From Mesorhizobium sp. (lineage in GTDB: Bacteria > Pseudomonadota > Alphaproteobacteria > Rhizobiales > Rhizobiaceae), in contig JAPUFC010000091.1 in the NCBI GenBank assembly GCA_027492275.1, positions 1-64,000 on the forward strand: a stretch of 64,000 nt of DNA, given 5' to 3'. Shown piece after piece: positions 56,878 through 64,000 of this stretch (position 1 is its first letter; each line of letters opens with the position of its first letter). The position numbers and the translations under genes were made by a program. The notes under the pieces are model-generated. The model saw only the letters and a list, made by a program, of their open reading frames with translations, was not told where the DNA came from and did not search any database.

Positions 56878-58107
56878 ATGAAGCCTGAGAGGCCGACATT
56901 CGCGGCCGTGGTCGAGCGCCGCCATCGTCTGGCGGGCCGCGCGATCCTGGAAAAGCACAATCCCTATTTCGTTCCCGTCGACCGCCTGCAGACCAATGTC
57001 GAGCGAAGCCAGATCCCCTATACCAGCTTCGCGCACTACGATTATCTCGGTCTCTCCCGCCACCCGGAGGTCGTCGGCGGCGCGGTCCGCGCGCTGCACG
57101 GCTTCGGCTCGGGCGTCGGCGCGTCGCGGCTGGTGGGCGGCGAGCGCTCCATCCACCAGGCCTTCGAGAACGACCTGGCCGACTTCATCGGCATGGAGGC
57201 GACGCTGACGCTGGTCAGCGGCTACCTCTCCAACGTCACGCTGATCAACCACGTGATGGGCAAGCCCGATCTCGTGCTGATCGACGACCTCGCCCACAAT
57301 TCGATCTTCATCGGCGCGACCAGCGGCCGTTTCAACCACCTGACCTTCGCCCACAACGACCTCGACGACCTGGAGCGCAAGCTGGCCGAGCATCGCGGTA
57401 AATTCCGCCACGTGCTGATCGTCGTCGAGGGCCTCTACTCGATGGACGGCGACATTCCCGACCTGCCGCGGCTCATGGACATCAAGACCAGGCACGATTC
57501 CTGGCTGATGCTGGACGAGGCCCACTCCTACGGCGTGCTGGGCGCGACCGGGCGCGGCATCTGCGAGCATTTCGGCATCGATCCCGCCGGCGTCGAGCTC
57601 AGCATCGGCACGCTGTCGAAGTCCTTCGTGTCGGCCGGCGGCTTCATCGGCGCCTCGCGCGCCACGATCGAGTGGCTGCGCTACACGCTGCCGGGCTTCG
57701 TCTACAGCGTCGGCCTGCCGCCGGCGACGCTCGGCAGCGCGCATGCCGCGCTGACGGTGCTGCGCCAGGACCCCGGCCGGGTGGCCGCGCTGCACGAGCG
57801 CTCGCATTATTTCCTGCACCGCTCCCGCGAGGCCGGGCTGAACCCCGGCAGCGCCATCGGCCGGGGCGTCGTGCCCATCCTGTTCGACACGCCGCTCCAG
57901 ACCATGCAGGTGTCCGAGACGCTGATGTCGGGCGGCGTCTACGCCCCGCCCATCGTCCAGATCGGCGTGCCGAAGGACCAGCCGCGCATCCGCTTCTTCA
58001 TCTCCGCCTCCCACACGCATGACGAGGTCGACCGCGCCATCGACCTGATCGCGGACGCCGTCCACGGCACCGCGTCGCTGCCGCTCTCGACGGCGGCCGG
58101 AAGCTGA
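56878..58107 (+). CDS. spt: Serine palmitoyltransferase-type alpha-oxoamine synthase
   Basis: A 409-residue PLP enzyme of the family that condenses acyl-CoA (or acyl-ACP) with an amino acid. The fold motifs G-S-G-V-G-A-S-R-L-V-G-G, D213-E-A-H216-S-Y-G and the PLP lysine in G-T-L-S-K248-S-F are intact. BioF, Kbl and HemA share these motifs; assignment to SPT (serine plus palmitoyl thioester to 3-ketosphinganine) rests on the adjacent ketosphinganine-reductase-like SDR and lipid genes. The start at 56878 has GGGGA upstream. Confidence 0.85.
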   Translation: MKPERPTFAAVVERRHRLAGRAILEKHNPYFVPVDRLQTNVERSQIPYTSFAHYDYLGLSRHPEVVGGAVRALHGFGSGVGASRLVGGERSIHQAFENDLADFIGMEATLTLVSGYLSNVTLINHVMGKPDLVLIDDLAHNSIFIGATSGRFNHLTFAHNDLDDLERKLAEHRGKFRHVLIVVEGLYSMDGDIPDLPRLMDIKTRHDSWLMLDEAHSYGVLGATGRGICEHFGIDPAGVELSIGTLSKSFVSAGGFIGASRATIEWLRYTLPGFVYSVGLPPATLGSAHAALTVLRQDPGRVAALHERSHYFLHRSREAGLNPGSAIGRGVVPILFDTPLQTMQVSETLMSGGVYAPPIVQIGVPKDQPRIRFFISASHTHDEVDRAIDLIADAVHGTASLPLSTAAGS

Positions 58108-58115
58108 CAGGCGGG

Positions 58116-58757
58116 ATGGTTCCGACGCCAAAACGCCCACGACCTGCCGGCGGCGCAAGCCGCCGTAACGTTCTGGCCGGGCTGGCGGGCCTGCTCGTGA
58201 TCGCGCCGGCAGCCGCGAGCGCAGCGCCGAGCATCCGCGCCGCGAAAGTCGTCGTGCAGGACAGGATGCCGGTGCAGCGGCCGGATTTCCCGAAACCCTC
58301 CGATCCGAACATGCTGTTCTACATCCAGCGGTCGATGAACGCCAACACGGTCGTCTACGCGGCGAATTTCCGCGCCGACGGCACGCTGGACCCGCGCAAG
58401 CCGGTTGAGGCCTTCTGGCGCCGCTTCAACACCACCGGCGAGCGCAAGGCGCTGGGCTTCATGGAGGATCGCCTCGCCTACGGCGTGCGCGCAAGGCGCA
58501 TCGGCGACGGCGAGTTCGAGATTCGCCTCGTGGCCTATCCGGAACGCACGATGGTGGTGCGGCAGGCCGGCCGCGACGCGGTCACGGTCGAGATGCGCAT
58601 CGGCGCGCATGTGGTGCGGCCCGTCTACGCCTATGTCGAGGTCGACGAGGGCAGCCTGATCCCGAGCGTCACCGGGTTGAAATTCTTCGGCGAGGACGTG
58701 TCGAACGGCAAGGCCGTGATCGAGACGTCCACCGTCTCGGGGGGACAGATCCAGTGA
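58116..58757 (+). CDS. DUF4833 exported protein
   Basis: A 213-residue protein with an N-terminal export signal (S-R-R-N-V-L-A-G-L-A-G-L, Tat-like twin arginine, then an Ala-rich cleavage region). The mature part matches DUF4833 as I know it (F-Y-I-Q-R-S-M-N-A-N-T-V-V-Y, D-P-R-K-P-V-E-A-F-W). Function unknown. From memory, DUF4833 genes also occur beside inositol-phosphate synthase in Bacteroides inositol-lipid clusters, which would make a lipid-linked periplasmic role likely. It begins 8 nt after spt. Confidence 0.75.
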   Translation: MVPTPKRPRPAGGASRRNVLAGLAGLLVIAPAAASAAPSIRAAKVVVQDRMPVQRPDFPKPSDPNMLFYIQRSMNANTVVYAANFRADGTLDPRKPVEAFWRRFNTTGERKALGFMEDRLAYGVRARRIGDGEFEIRLVAYPERTMVVRQAGRDAVTVEMRIGAHVVRPVYAYVEVDEGSLIPSVTGLKFFGEDVSNGKAVIETSTVSGGQIQ

Positions 58758-58858
58758 TCCCGACGCCCTAGCCGTCCGCCCGCCGTCGCGCGGCCTCTTG
58801 ACGCGGCGTTGCGGCCGCATCAAACGCTTTCCCACCATTCTCGACAGGTCGTTCATTC

Positions 58859-59962
58859 ATGACATCGGTTAACCGGCAAATCAGGACGGCCATTGTCGGC
58901 CTCGGCAACTGCGCCAGCTCGCTGGTGCAGGGCGTGAACTACTGCCGCGCCGAGGGCGACGGCGCGGTGGGCGTCCCGTTTCCGCTGCTGGGCGGCTACC
59001 GGCCGGGCGACGTGACCATCGTCGCCGCCTTCGACGTCGATTCCCGCAAGGTCGGCAAGCCCGTCGGCGAGGCCGTCTTCGCCGCGCCGAACTGCACCGA
59101 AATCTTCCATCGCGATCTGGCGGCCGAAACGGCAATCGTGCGGCGCGGGCCGGACCTCGACGGCGTTTCGGCCTTCATGCGAAACCAGGACCCGGACCGC
59201 AGCTTCGTGCCCTCGCCGGAACCGGCGCTCGGCAAGGCGGAGATCGTCGCCGCGCTGAAGGAGGCGCGGGCCGAGGTCGTTATCAACTTCCTGCCGGTGG
59301 GCTCGCAGGACGCCGTCGAGTTCTACGCCGAATGCGCGCTGGAGGCCGGCTGCGCGCTGGTCAACGGCATTCCGGTCTTCATCGCCTCCAACCCCGCCTG
59401 GGCCAAGCGCTTCGCCGATGCCGGGCTTCCGATCCTCGGCGACGACTTCAAGGCGCAGTTCGGCGCTACTATCACGCATCGCACGCTGGTGCGGCTGGCC
59501 GAGATGCGCGGCGTCAAGGTCGACCGCACCTACCAGCTCAATGTCGGCGGCAACACCGACTTCCTCAACATGATGGACATGAACCGCCTCGCCATGAAGC
59601 GGGAATCCAAGACGGAAGCCGTGCAGGCCGCGCTGGACACCCGCCTGCCCGACCAGCAGATTCGCGTCGGCCCGTCCGACTACGTGCCGTGGCTGCTCGA
59701 CCGCAAGGTGGCCTATGTGCGGCTGGAAGGCCGGCTGTTCGGCGGCGTCAGGACCAGCGTCGAGATGCGCCTCGAGGTCGAGGATTCGCCCAACGCGGCG
59801 GCGGAAGCGCTGACCGCGATCCGCTGCGCGGCGATCGCCCGCGACAGGGGGCTGGGCGGCCCCATCGAGGACGCCTGCTCGTTCCTGTTCAAGCACCCGC
59901 CGGTGCAGATCGAGGACACGCTGGCGCATGAGCGCCTGCTGGCCTTCGCCGACGGACGATAG
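58859..59962 (+). CDS. ino1: myo-Inositol-1-phosphate synthase
   Basis: A 367-residue enzyme of the prokaryotic MIPS branch. The NAD-binding G-L-G-N-C-A-S-S-L-V-Q-G, D-D-F-K-A-Q-F-G-A-T and the Q-L-N-V-G-G-N-T-D-F segment are clear. It converts glucose 6-phosphate to inositol 3-phosphate (L-myo-inositol 1-phosphate), the head-group precursor of inositol lipids. A CTTGAC box lies about 60 nt upstream in the 101-nt gap after DUF4833, so a second promoter is possible. Confidence 0.93.
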   Translation: MTSVNRQIRTAIVGLGNCASSLVQGVNYCRAEGDGAVGVPFPLLGGYRPGDVTIVAAFDVDSRKVGKPVGEAVFAAPNCTEIFHRDLAAETAIVRRGPDLDGVSAFMRNQDPDRSFVPSPEPALGKAEIVAALKEARAEVVINFLPVGSQDAVEFYAECALEAGCALVNGIPVFIASNPAWAKRFADAGLPILGDDFKAQFGATITHRTLVRLAEMRGVKVDRTYQLNVGGNTDFLNMMDMNRLAMKRESKTEAVQAALDTRLPDQQIRVGPSDYVPWLLDRKVAYVRLEGRLFGGVRTSVEMRLEVEDSPNAAAEALTAIRCAAIARDRGLGGPIEDACSFLFKHPPVQIEDTLAHERLLAFADGR

Positions 59963-59964
59963 CG

Positions 59965-60777
59965 ATGGCCGCCGGAGCGCCTTCCTCGCGCGCGGCCTTC
60001 ATCACCGGCGGTTCGAGCGGCATCGGACTGGCGCTCGCCGGCCAGCTCGCCGCCTCCGGCCACGACCTCGCCCTAATCGCCCGCGATCCCGCCCGGCTTG
60101 AAACGGCGAAGGCCGCGCTGCTGCAACGCTTCCGCGCCCGCCGCGTGGAAATCTTCCCCGCCGATGTCGGCCGGCGCGAGGCCTGCGGCGCGGCCGTCGG
60201 CGCGGCGCTCGACGCTTTCGGCGCGCCGGCCTTCGCCATCGCCAATGCGGGCGTGGCCACGCCCGGCCGCTTCCTCGACCAGCCCGTCGAGGATCACGAG
60301 GCGCAGATGGCGACCAACTATTTCGGCTCGCTCTATTTCGCCCGCGCGCTCGCCCCCGCGATGGCCGCGAAGGGCGGCGGCAAGCTGGTCTTCGTGTCGT
60401 CCGGCGCCGCCTTCTTCGGCATCTACGGCTATTCGGCCTACGCGCCGTCGAAATTCGCCCTGCGCGGGCTGGCCGAGGTGCTGCGCGTCGAGCTGGCGCC
60501 GCACGGCATCGGCGTCACCGTCGCCTATCCGCCCGACACCGACACGCCGCAGCTCGCCGCCGAGGCGCTGACCAAACCGCCCGCCACCAAGGCGATCACC
60601 GCCGGCGGCGGCCTGTTCTCGGCCGAGCGCGTCGCCGCCGCCATCCTAGCCGGCGCGCGGCGCAACAGATTCGTCGTCGCCCCGGGCTTCCAGATGGCGT
60701 TCCTCAACGCCTCGCACAGCCTGCTGGCCCCTGCCCTACGCCTCTATCAGGCGTCCGTCGTTCGCCGGCACGGATAG
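59965..60777 (+). CDS. 3-Ketosphinganine reductase-type SDR
   Basis: A 270-residue short-chain dehydrogenase: T-G-G-S-S-G-I-G for the cofactor and catalytic Y159-x3-K163 (Y-A-P-S-K). The segment Y188-P-P-D-T-D-T-P is the feature I associate with eukaryotic 3-ketodihydrosphingosine reductase (KDSR/Tsc10). It would reduce 3-ketosphinganine to sphinganine. It starts 2 nt after ino1 and belongs to the same unit. Other SDR substrates cannot be excluded. Confidence 0.82.
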   Translation: MAAGAPSSRAAFITGGSSGIGLALAGQLAASGHDLALIARDPARLETAKAALLQRFRARRVEIFPADVGRREACGAAVGAALDAFGAPAFAIANAGVATPGRFLDQPVEDHEAQMATNYFGSLYFARALAPAMAAKGGGKLVFVSSGAAFFGIYGYSAYAPSKFALRGLAEVLRVELAPHGIGVTVAYPPDTDTPQLAAEALTKPPATKAITAGGGLFSAERVAAAILAGARRNRFVVAPGFQMAFLNASHSLLAPALRLYQASVVRRHG

Positions 60778-60780
60778 GCC

Positions 60781-61692
60781 GTGATCGTCGCCGTCGAGCC
60801 GATCCTGCTCGCCATGGCGATCCTGCTGGGGGTCGGCGCGCTGCTGCTCGCCATCTTCAGCCTCTGGCCCGCCACGGCCGTCCATGCCCGCCCGCTCTGG
60901 CCGACCTTCGTCACCGAACTCGTCATCGTCATGGTGCCGGCGCTGGCTTTCTGGGCCGGCGGCTATGTGCTCGCCGCCGCCCTGGCGCTGCTCGCCTGGC
61001 GCGTTTCCTATGAAGCGCTGACGGTGGCGCTCGCCCGCCTCCCGAACGAACGAAACGGAAAGCTCCCGCTTCTCGGCGGCGCGGCGCTGGCGCTCGCCGC
61101 CTTGGCGCTGGCCGCGCTGCCCCTTGGCGTGGCGGTCGCGGTGGCGGGGGCGATGATGGCCGCGGCCGCGTTGCTCCTTGCCGCCCGCCCCGATCTGCGC
61201 GGCACGCTGCCCAACGCGCTCGCCGAAATCCTGCTCTTTCCCGTCCTGCCGATGGCGGTCTTCCTAGCCGCCGCTTTCGATCCCGCCCATCGCGGGCTGG
61301 TCCTGCTCCTGTTCCTGCTGGTCGAGACTTTCGATTCCTACGCGCTGCTCGGCGGCAAGCTGTTCGGCAGGACGCCCGCCTTCCCGCGCCTCAGCCCGCG
61401 CAAGACCGTCGAGGGGCTGGGCTGCGGCGCGGCCTGCCTGGCGCTGACGGCGGCCGTGCTCGGCCCCGTGCTCTACGGTCTCCCGATCTGGGTATCGGTC
61501 GCCGGGGCTCTTGGGGTCGGCCTGCTCGCCACCGCCGGCGACCTGCTCGCCTCGCGGCTGAAGCGGGTCGCTGGCGTCAAGGACTACCCGTTGCTGATGC
61601 CGAGGCAGGGCGGCCTGTTCGACATCGTCGACGCCTGGCTGATGACCGGCGCGGGCGTCATGCTGGCGCTCACCTTGCTTGGCCGAATCTAG
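60781..61692 (+). CDS. Divergent CdsA-like CTP:lipid-phosphate cytidylyltransferase
   Basis: A 303-residue protein with about eight membrane spans. The C-terminal CdsA signature (residues 258-284) keeps S-x-L-K-R-x4-K-D and the G-G-L-F-D segment, but the usual H-G-G-x-x-D-R-x-D reads Q-G-G-L-F-D-I-V-D, and the Gly/Ser/Ala after K-D-x is Pro. Normal CdsA makes CDP-diacylglycerol; the changes and the setting suggest a paralogue for another lipid phosphate. The GTG start lies 3 nt after the SDR stop. The TAG shares CTAG with pgpA. Confidence 0.8.
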   Translation: MIVAVEPILLAMAILLGVGALLLAIFSLWPATAVHARPLWPTFVTELVIVMVPALAFWAGGYVLAAALALLAWRVSYEALTVALARLPNERNGKLPLLGGAALALAALALAALPLGVAVAVAGAMMAAAALLLAARPDLRGTLPNALAEILLFPVLPMAVFLAAAFDPAHRGLVLLLFLLVETFDSYALLGGKLFGRTPAFPRLSPRKTVEGLGCGAACLALTAAVLGPVLYGLPIWVSVAGALGVGLLATAGDLLASRLKRVAGVKDYPLLMPRQGGLFDIVDAWLMTGAGVMLALTLLGRI

Positions 61693-62159
61693 AGCAGCCC
61701 GAAAACCCGGCCCGCCGCAAGCAGGCACGCCGCCGCGAAGACCGCCGCCGCCGCGTCGTCGGCCATCACCCCGAACCCGCCCTTGATGCGGTCCTGCACG
61801 ACATGAACAGGCCACGGCTTGGCGATGTCAAAGAAGCGGAACGCGACGAAACCCGCGATCCACCACAGCGGCTCGGCCGGCAGCACGGCAAGCGTGGCGG
61901 CCGCCCCGAACGTCTCGTCGATCACGATGATCTGCGGATCGTCTGCGCCGGCAGCGCCGCACACCTGGTTCGACGCCCACGTGCCTGCCAAGAACAAAAG
62001 GACGAGCGCCAGCGCCGTCGGCCACGGCCCGGCATGGGAAAGCGCGACGGCCAGCACCGCGCCGACCGCGCCGCCGGCCGTGCCCGGCCAGGCCGGCGCG
62101 TAGCCCGCGCCACCGCTCGTCGCCACCGCATAGGCGAGTTTCAGTCTCGTCGTCGCCAT
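61689..62159 (-). CDS. pgpA: PgpA-type lipid phosphatase
   Basis: A 156-residue membrane phosphatase of the phosphatidylglycerophosphatase A family: P-A-W-P-G-T-A-G-G, I-V-I-D-E-T-F-G, F-D-I-A-K-P-W-P and G-V-M-A-D-D-A-A-A with the expected acidic residues. The family removes the terminal phosphate from phosphatidylglycerol phosphate; a related phosphatase acts on phosphatidylinositol phosphate in Bacteroides. Here it may finish an inositol- or glycerol-phosphate lipid. The ATG at 62159 is used; 62183 is possible. It is the only reverse-strand gene of the island. Confidence 0.88.
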   Translation of the reverse strand: MATTRLKLAYAVATSGGAGYAPAWPGTAGGAVGAVLAVALSHAGPWPTALALVLLFLAGTWASNQVCGAAGADDPQIIVIDETFGAAATLAVLPAEPLWWIAGFVAFRFFDIAKPWPVHVVQDRIKGGFGVMADDAAAAVFAAACLLAAGRVFGLL

Positions 62160-62317
62160 ACGTCCCCGCCGCGCTTCCCGCATTGCAAACCGCCGCGCTT
62201 ATCCCATAGTTTGCCGCCAAGGTGCAGCCCCGTCGCGGGCGCGCGCACGACGGGGCCGAAGCCGATCGACATGCAGTCCAGCCACGACCAGATGGACCGC
62301 ACCCGGAACGCCGGGTG

Positions 62318-63523
62318 GTGAGGCTCGTCGGCACGATCAGCCGCCTGCTTGCCGGGCGCGTCGCCCGGCAGGTGCTGGTCGGGCTGGCGGTCATCGAGGG
62401 CATCTTCCTGGCCGAATCGCTCACCGGCATCCTGGAGCGCGTGCTGCGCCACGGCGGCAGCGGCTTCGACGTGCTGGGCGTGCTGGCCCTGACCAGCCCG
62501 GAAATCTTCGATTTCGCCCTGCCGCTCGCCATCCTGGTCGGCGTCTACTTCTCGCTCAACGCCTCGCGCGAGGACGGCGAGTTCATCGTCTGCTCCGCCG
62601 CCGGCATTCCCTGGCTGCGCATCCCCGGCTTCGTCGCCGTGGTCGGCGCGGCCGGCTTCGCGCTCTGCATCCTCGTCTCAGGCTATGTCAGCCCGCTCGC
62701 CGCGACGCTGAAGCGCGCCGTGATCTACGAGCTACAGGTGCGCCAGATCCGTCAGCAGATCTCCGATTCCAGCCCGCGCGACACGATCGAGACCTATGGC
62801 GGCCGCACCTTCATCGCCACCAGCGAGGTCGTCGGCGGACGGCGGCGCGGACAGCTCTTCGTCCATCACCCGGTCGAGGACGGCCAGTTCCGCGTCACGC
62901 AGACGCGCGACTGGGGCGTCGCCGGACCCGACCCGCAAGGCAGCTTCGTCATCACCTTCAACAGCGTGCTGGACTACGTCTTTCCGCTGGATGCCGGACA
63001 GACGGCGGACGGCGAAAAGGGCGGCCGCGTGCAGCCGCCCGGCGAGCCCGCGCCCGAACGGCCGGGTCTCACCGCCATCCGCGCCGAAAGTGTCACCCTG
63101 CCGGTCAACGTCGCCCAGATCATCAGGGAAACGGACCGCCTGCGCCAGCATGGCGAATACACCTTCACCGAGGCGCTCACGGCCGTCGCGGCGGCCGCCG
63201 TCTCCGCTCCGGACGTGCGGCGGCGCGGCGGCGAGATCGTCGGTCGCGCCATCCTGTGCCCGATCGCGGCGCTGTTCGCGCTGGCTGCGCTCGCCTACGC
63301 GCGGCGCGGCGTGCGCCGCTACGCCGCCCTGCCGATGGCGGCGGTCGGCGTGCTGGTGTTCGACACGGCGTCGCGCGCCGTGCTGGGCGTCGCCGCGCAG
63401 TCGGGCGCGGCGAGCCTTGCCCTGGCCGCCTTCGGCCTGCTGCTGGCCGGCGCGCTGCCCGCGCTCGCCCTCGTCATGGCGACCGGCGAAAAGATAATCC
63501 GCCCGACCGAAGGCAGGGCGTGA
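62318..63523 (+). CDS. lptF: LptF/LptG-type permease, first copy
   Basis: A 401-residue LptF/YjgP-family protein with about six membrane spans and a periplasmic jellyroll-like middle (about residues 140-280). Canonical LptFG sit on LptB2 and lift LPS into the periplasmic bridge. This copy ends the sphingolipid/phosphonate island rather than lying beside lptD, so a role in moving the island's lipid is more likely. The GTG at 62318 (V-R-L-V-G-T-I-S-R-L-L) is chosen; a GTG at 62315 adds one residue, and longer readings run into the divergent pgpA start. Confidence 0.8.
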   Translation: MRLVGTISRLLAGRVARQVLVGLAVIEGIFLAESLTGILERVLRHGGSGFDVLGVLALTSPEIFDFALPLAILVGVYFSLNASREDGEFIVCSAAGIPWLRIPGFVAVVGAAGFALCILVSGYVSPLAATLKRAVIYELQVRQIRQQISDSSPRDTIETYGGRTFIATSEVVGGRRRGQLFVHHPVEDGQFRVTQTRDWGVAGPDPQGSFVITFNSVLDYVFPLDAGQTADGEKGGRVQPPGEPAPERPGLTAIRAESVTLPVNVAQIIRETDRLRQHGEYTFTEALTAVAAAAVSAPDVRRRGGEIVGRAILCPIAALFALAALAYARRGVRRYAALPMAAVGVLVFDTASRAVLGVAAQSGAASLALAAFGLLLAGALPALALVMATGEKIIRPTEGRA

Positions 63524-63999
63524 GCGTGCTTGAGGTCTTCGCCCGCAACCCCGCAGCCCTGCCCGTGATCGCCACGCTGCGCGGCGCGCGCTATCAGCTC
63601 GCCGCCATCGCCCTGGTCATGCTGCTCCTGCTGGCCGTCGCCTGGTCGATCGACCTGGCCGACAAATTCGCCGATGTCCGCAACGCCGCCGAGGCACGCG
63701 GCGCGCCGCTGCTCTCGGTGCTGGCGCCCTACATGCTCTACCGCGCCGTCGACATCGTCACACGGCTGCTTCCGGTGGCCTGCTTCGTCGCCGTCTTCGC
63801 GGCCGAGATCGCGCCGCGCCGGCGGCTGGAAAGCGTCGTCCATGCCGCCGCCGGCATGTCGCCGCTGCAAAGCCTGGCGCCCGCCTTCCTCGCGGCGGCG
63901 GTGGTCGGCGGCGCGCAGCTCGGCCTCTAATCCTGGGGGCGGCCGGCCGCCGTCTTCGCGCAGGTGGACCTCGGAGTCGGCTCCTATGCGGACCGCTTC
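63520..63999 (+). pseudogene. lptG: LptG-type permease, interrupted by TAA and by the window edge
   Basis: The GTG at 63520 overlaps the lptF stop (GTGA). The product shows two spans (A-A-I-A-L-V-M-L-L-L-L-A-V-A-W and L-P-V-A-C-F-V-A-V-F-A-A-E) typical of LptF/G N-termini, then hits TAA at 63928-63930 after 136 codons. The same frame stays open to the edge and reads S-W-G-R-P-A-A-V-F-A-Q-V-D-L, which continues the family pattern. A single G-to-T change (GAA to TAA) explains it. It may be a nonsense mutation or a sequencing error. Confidence 0.75.
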
Positions 64000-64000
64000 C

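Noticed and set aside
62222-62317. Longer lptF start
   Set aside because: The extra residues are Arg/Pro-rich and lie in the gap upstream of the divergent pgpA start; LptF similarity begins at the GTG at 62318.

Overview
The window is GC-rich alphaproteobacterial chromosome, almost certainly Hyphomicrobiales (Rhizobiales) and perhaps a Mesorhizobium/Phyllobacteriaceae-type organism. The support is a complete 14-gene nuo operon with the rhizobial extras (a long C-terminal extension on NuoE and a helix-hairpin-helix gene between nuoF and nuoG), followed by birA, ribonuclease J, methylmalonyl-CoA epimerase, a DUF1467 gene, the short form of proS and lolCD. An aerobic-type cobalamin cluster and an alphaproteobacterial LexA box (GTTC-N7-GTTC) agree with this. 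The genus is a guess.

Region 1 (1 to about 9,700) is the right-hand part of a prophage: short reverse-strand genes, a tail-fibre C-terminus that has lost its 5' end, a beta-helix tail spike, and a lysis block (muramidase endolysin, two nested spanin-like genes, a membrane-anchored coiled coil). Small accessory genes follow, including a DUF982 protein and a YedK/HMCES-type abasic-site protein. No integrase, head genes or tRNA attachment site are visible. Region 2 (9,780-10,861) holds lipB and a 30-residue membrane peptide behind a perfect LexA box. Region 3 (10,862-34,328, all reverse strand) runs from lolD to nuoA and covers complex I, biotin ligase, RNase J, lipoprotein export and prolyl-tRNA charging. 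It also holds a candidate small RNA with a forward-strand terminator, a heptamer repeat, and a duplicated nuoH tail beside two small membrane genes. Region 4 (34,613-52,633) has a YcaQ/AlkX-like DNA glycosylase, then a cobalamin riboswitch and a B12 cluster: DUF1636, cobW, cobN, cobG-H-I-J, cobK (reverse), cobL-E-M, cbiD (reverse), cobA-B, and the nucleotide-loop genes cobS and cobT.

Region 5 (52,726-64,000) is the most unusual part. PEP mutase fused to a nucleotidyltransferase, phosphonopyruvate decarboxylase and 2-aminoethylphosphonate transaminase form a complete route to 2-aminoethylphosphonate and probably to its CMP-activated form. A serine-palmitoyltransferase-type enzyme, a DUF4833 protein, myo-inositol-1-phosphate synthase, a 3-ketosphinganine-reductase-type SDR, a divergent CdsA-like cytidylyltransferase, a PgpA-type phosphatase and an LptF/LptG-type permease pair follow directly. 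Together they read as a lipid island that makes a sphingoid base, supplies phosphonate and inositol-phosphate head groups, and exports the product. The ceramide acyltransferase and head-group transferase are not in the window and may lie past its right end. The LptG-like gene carries an in-frame TAA about 70 nt before the edge, with coding-like sequence continuing after it.
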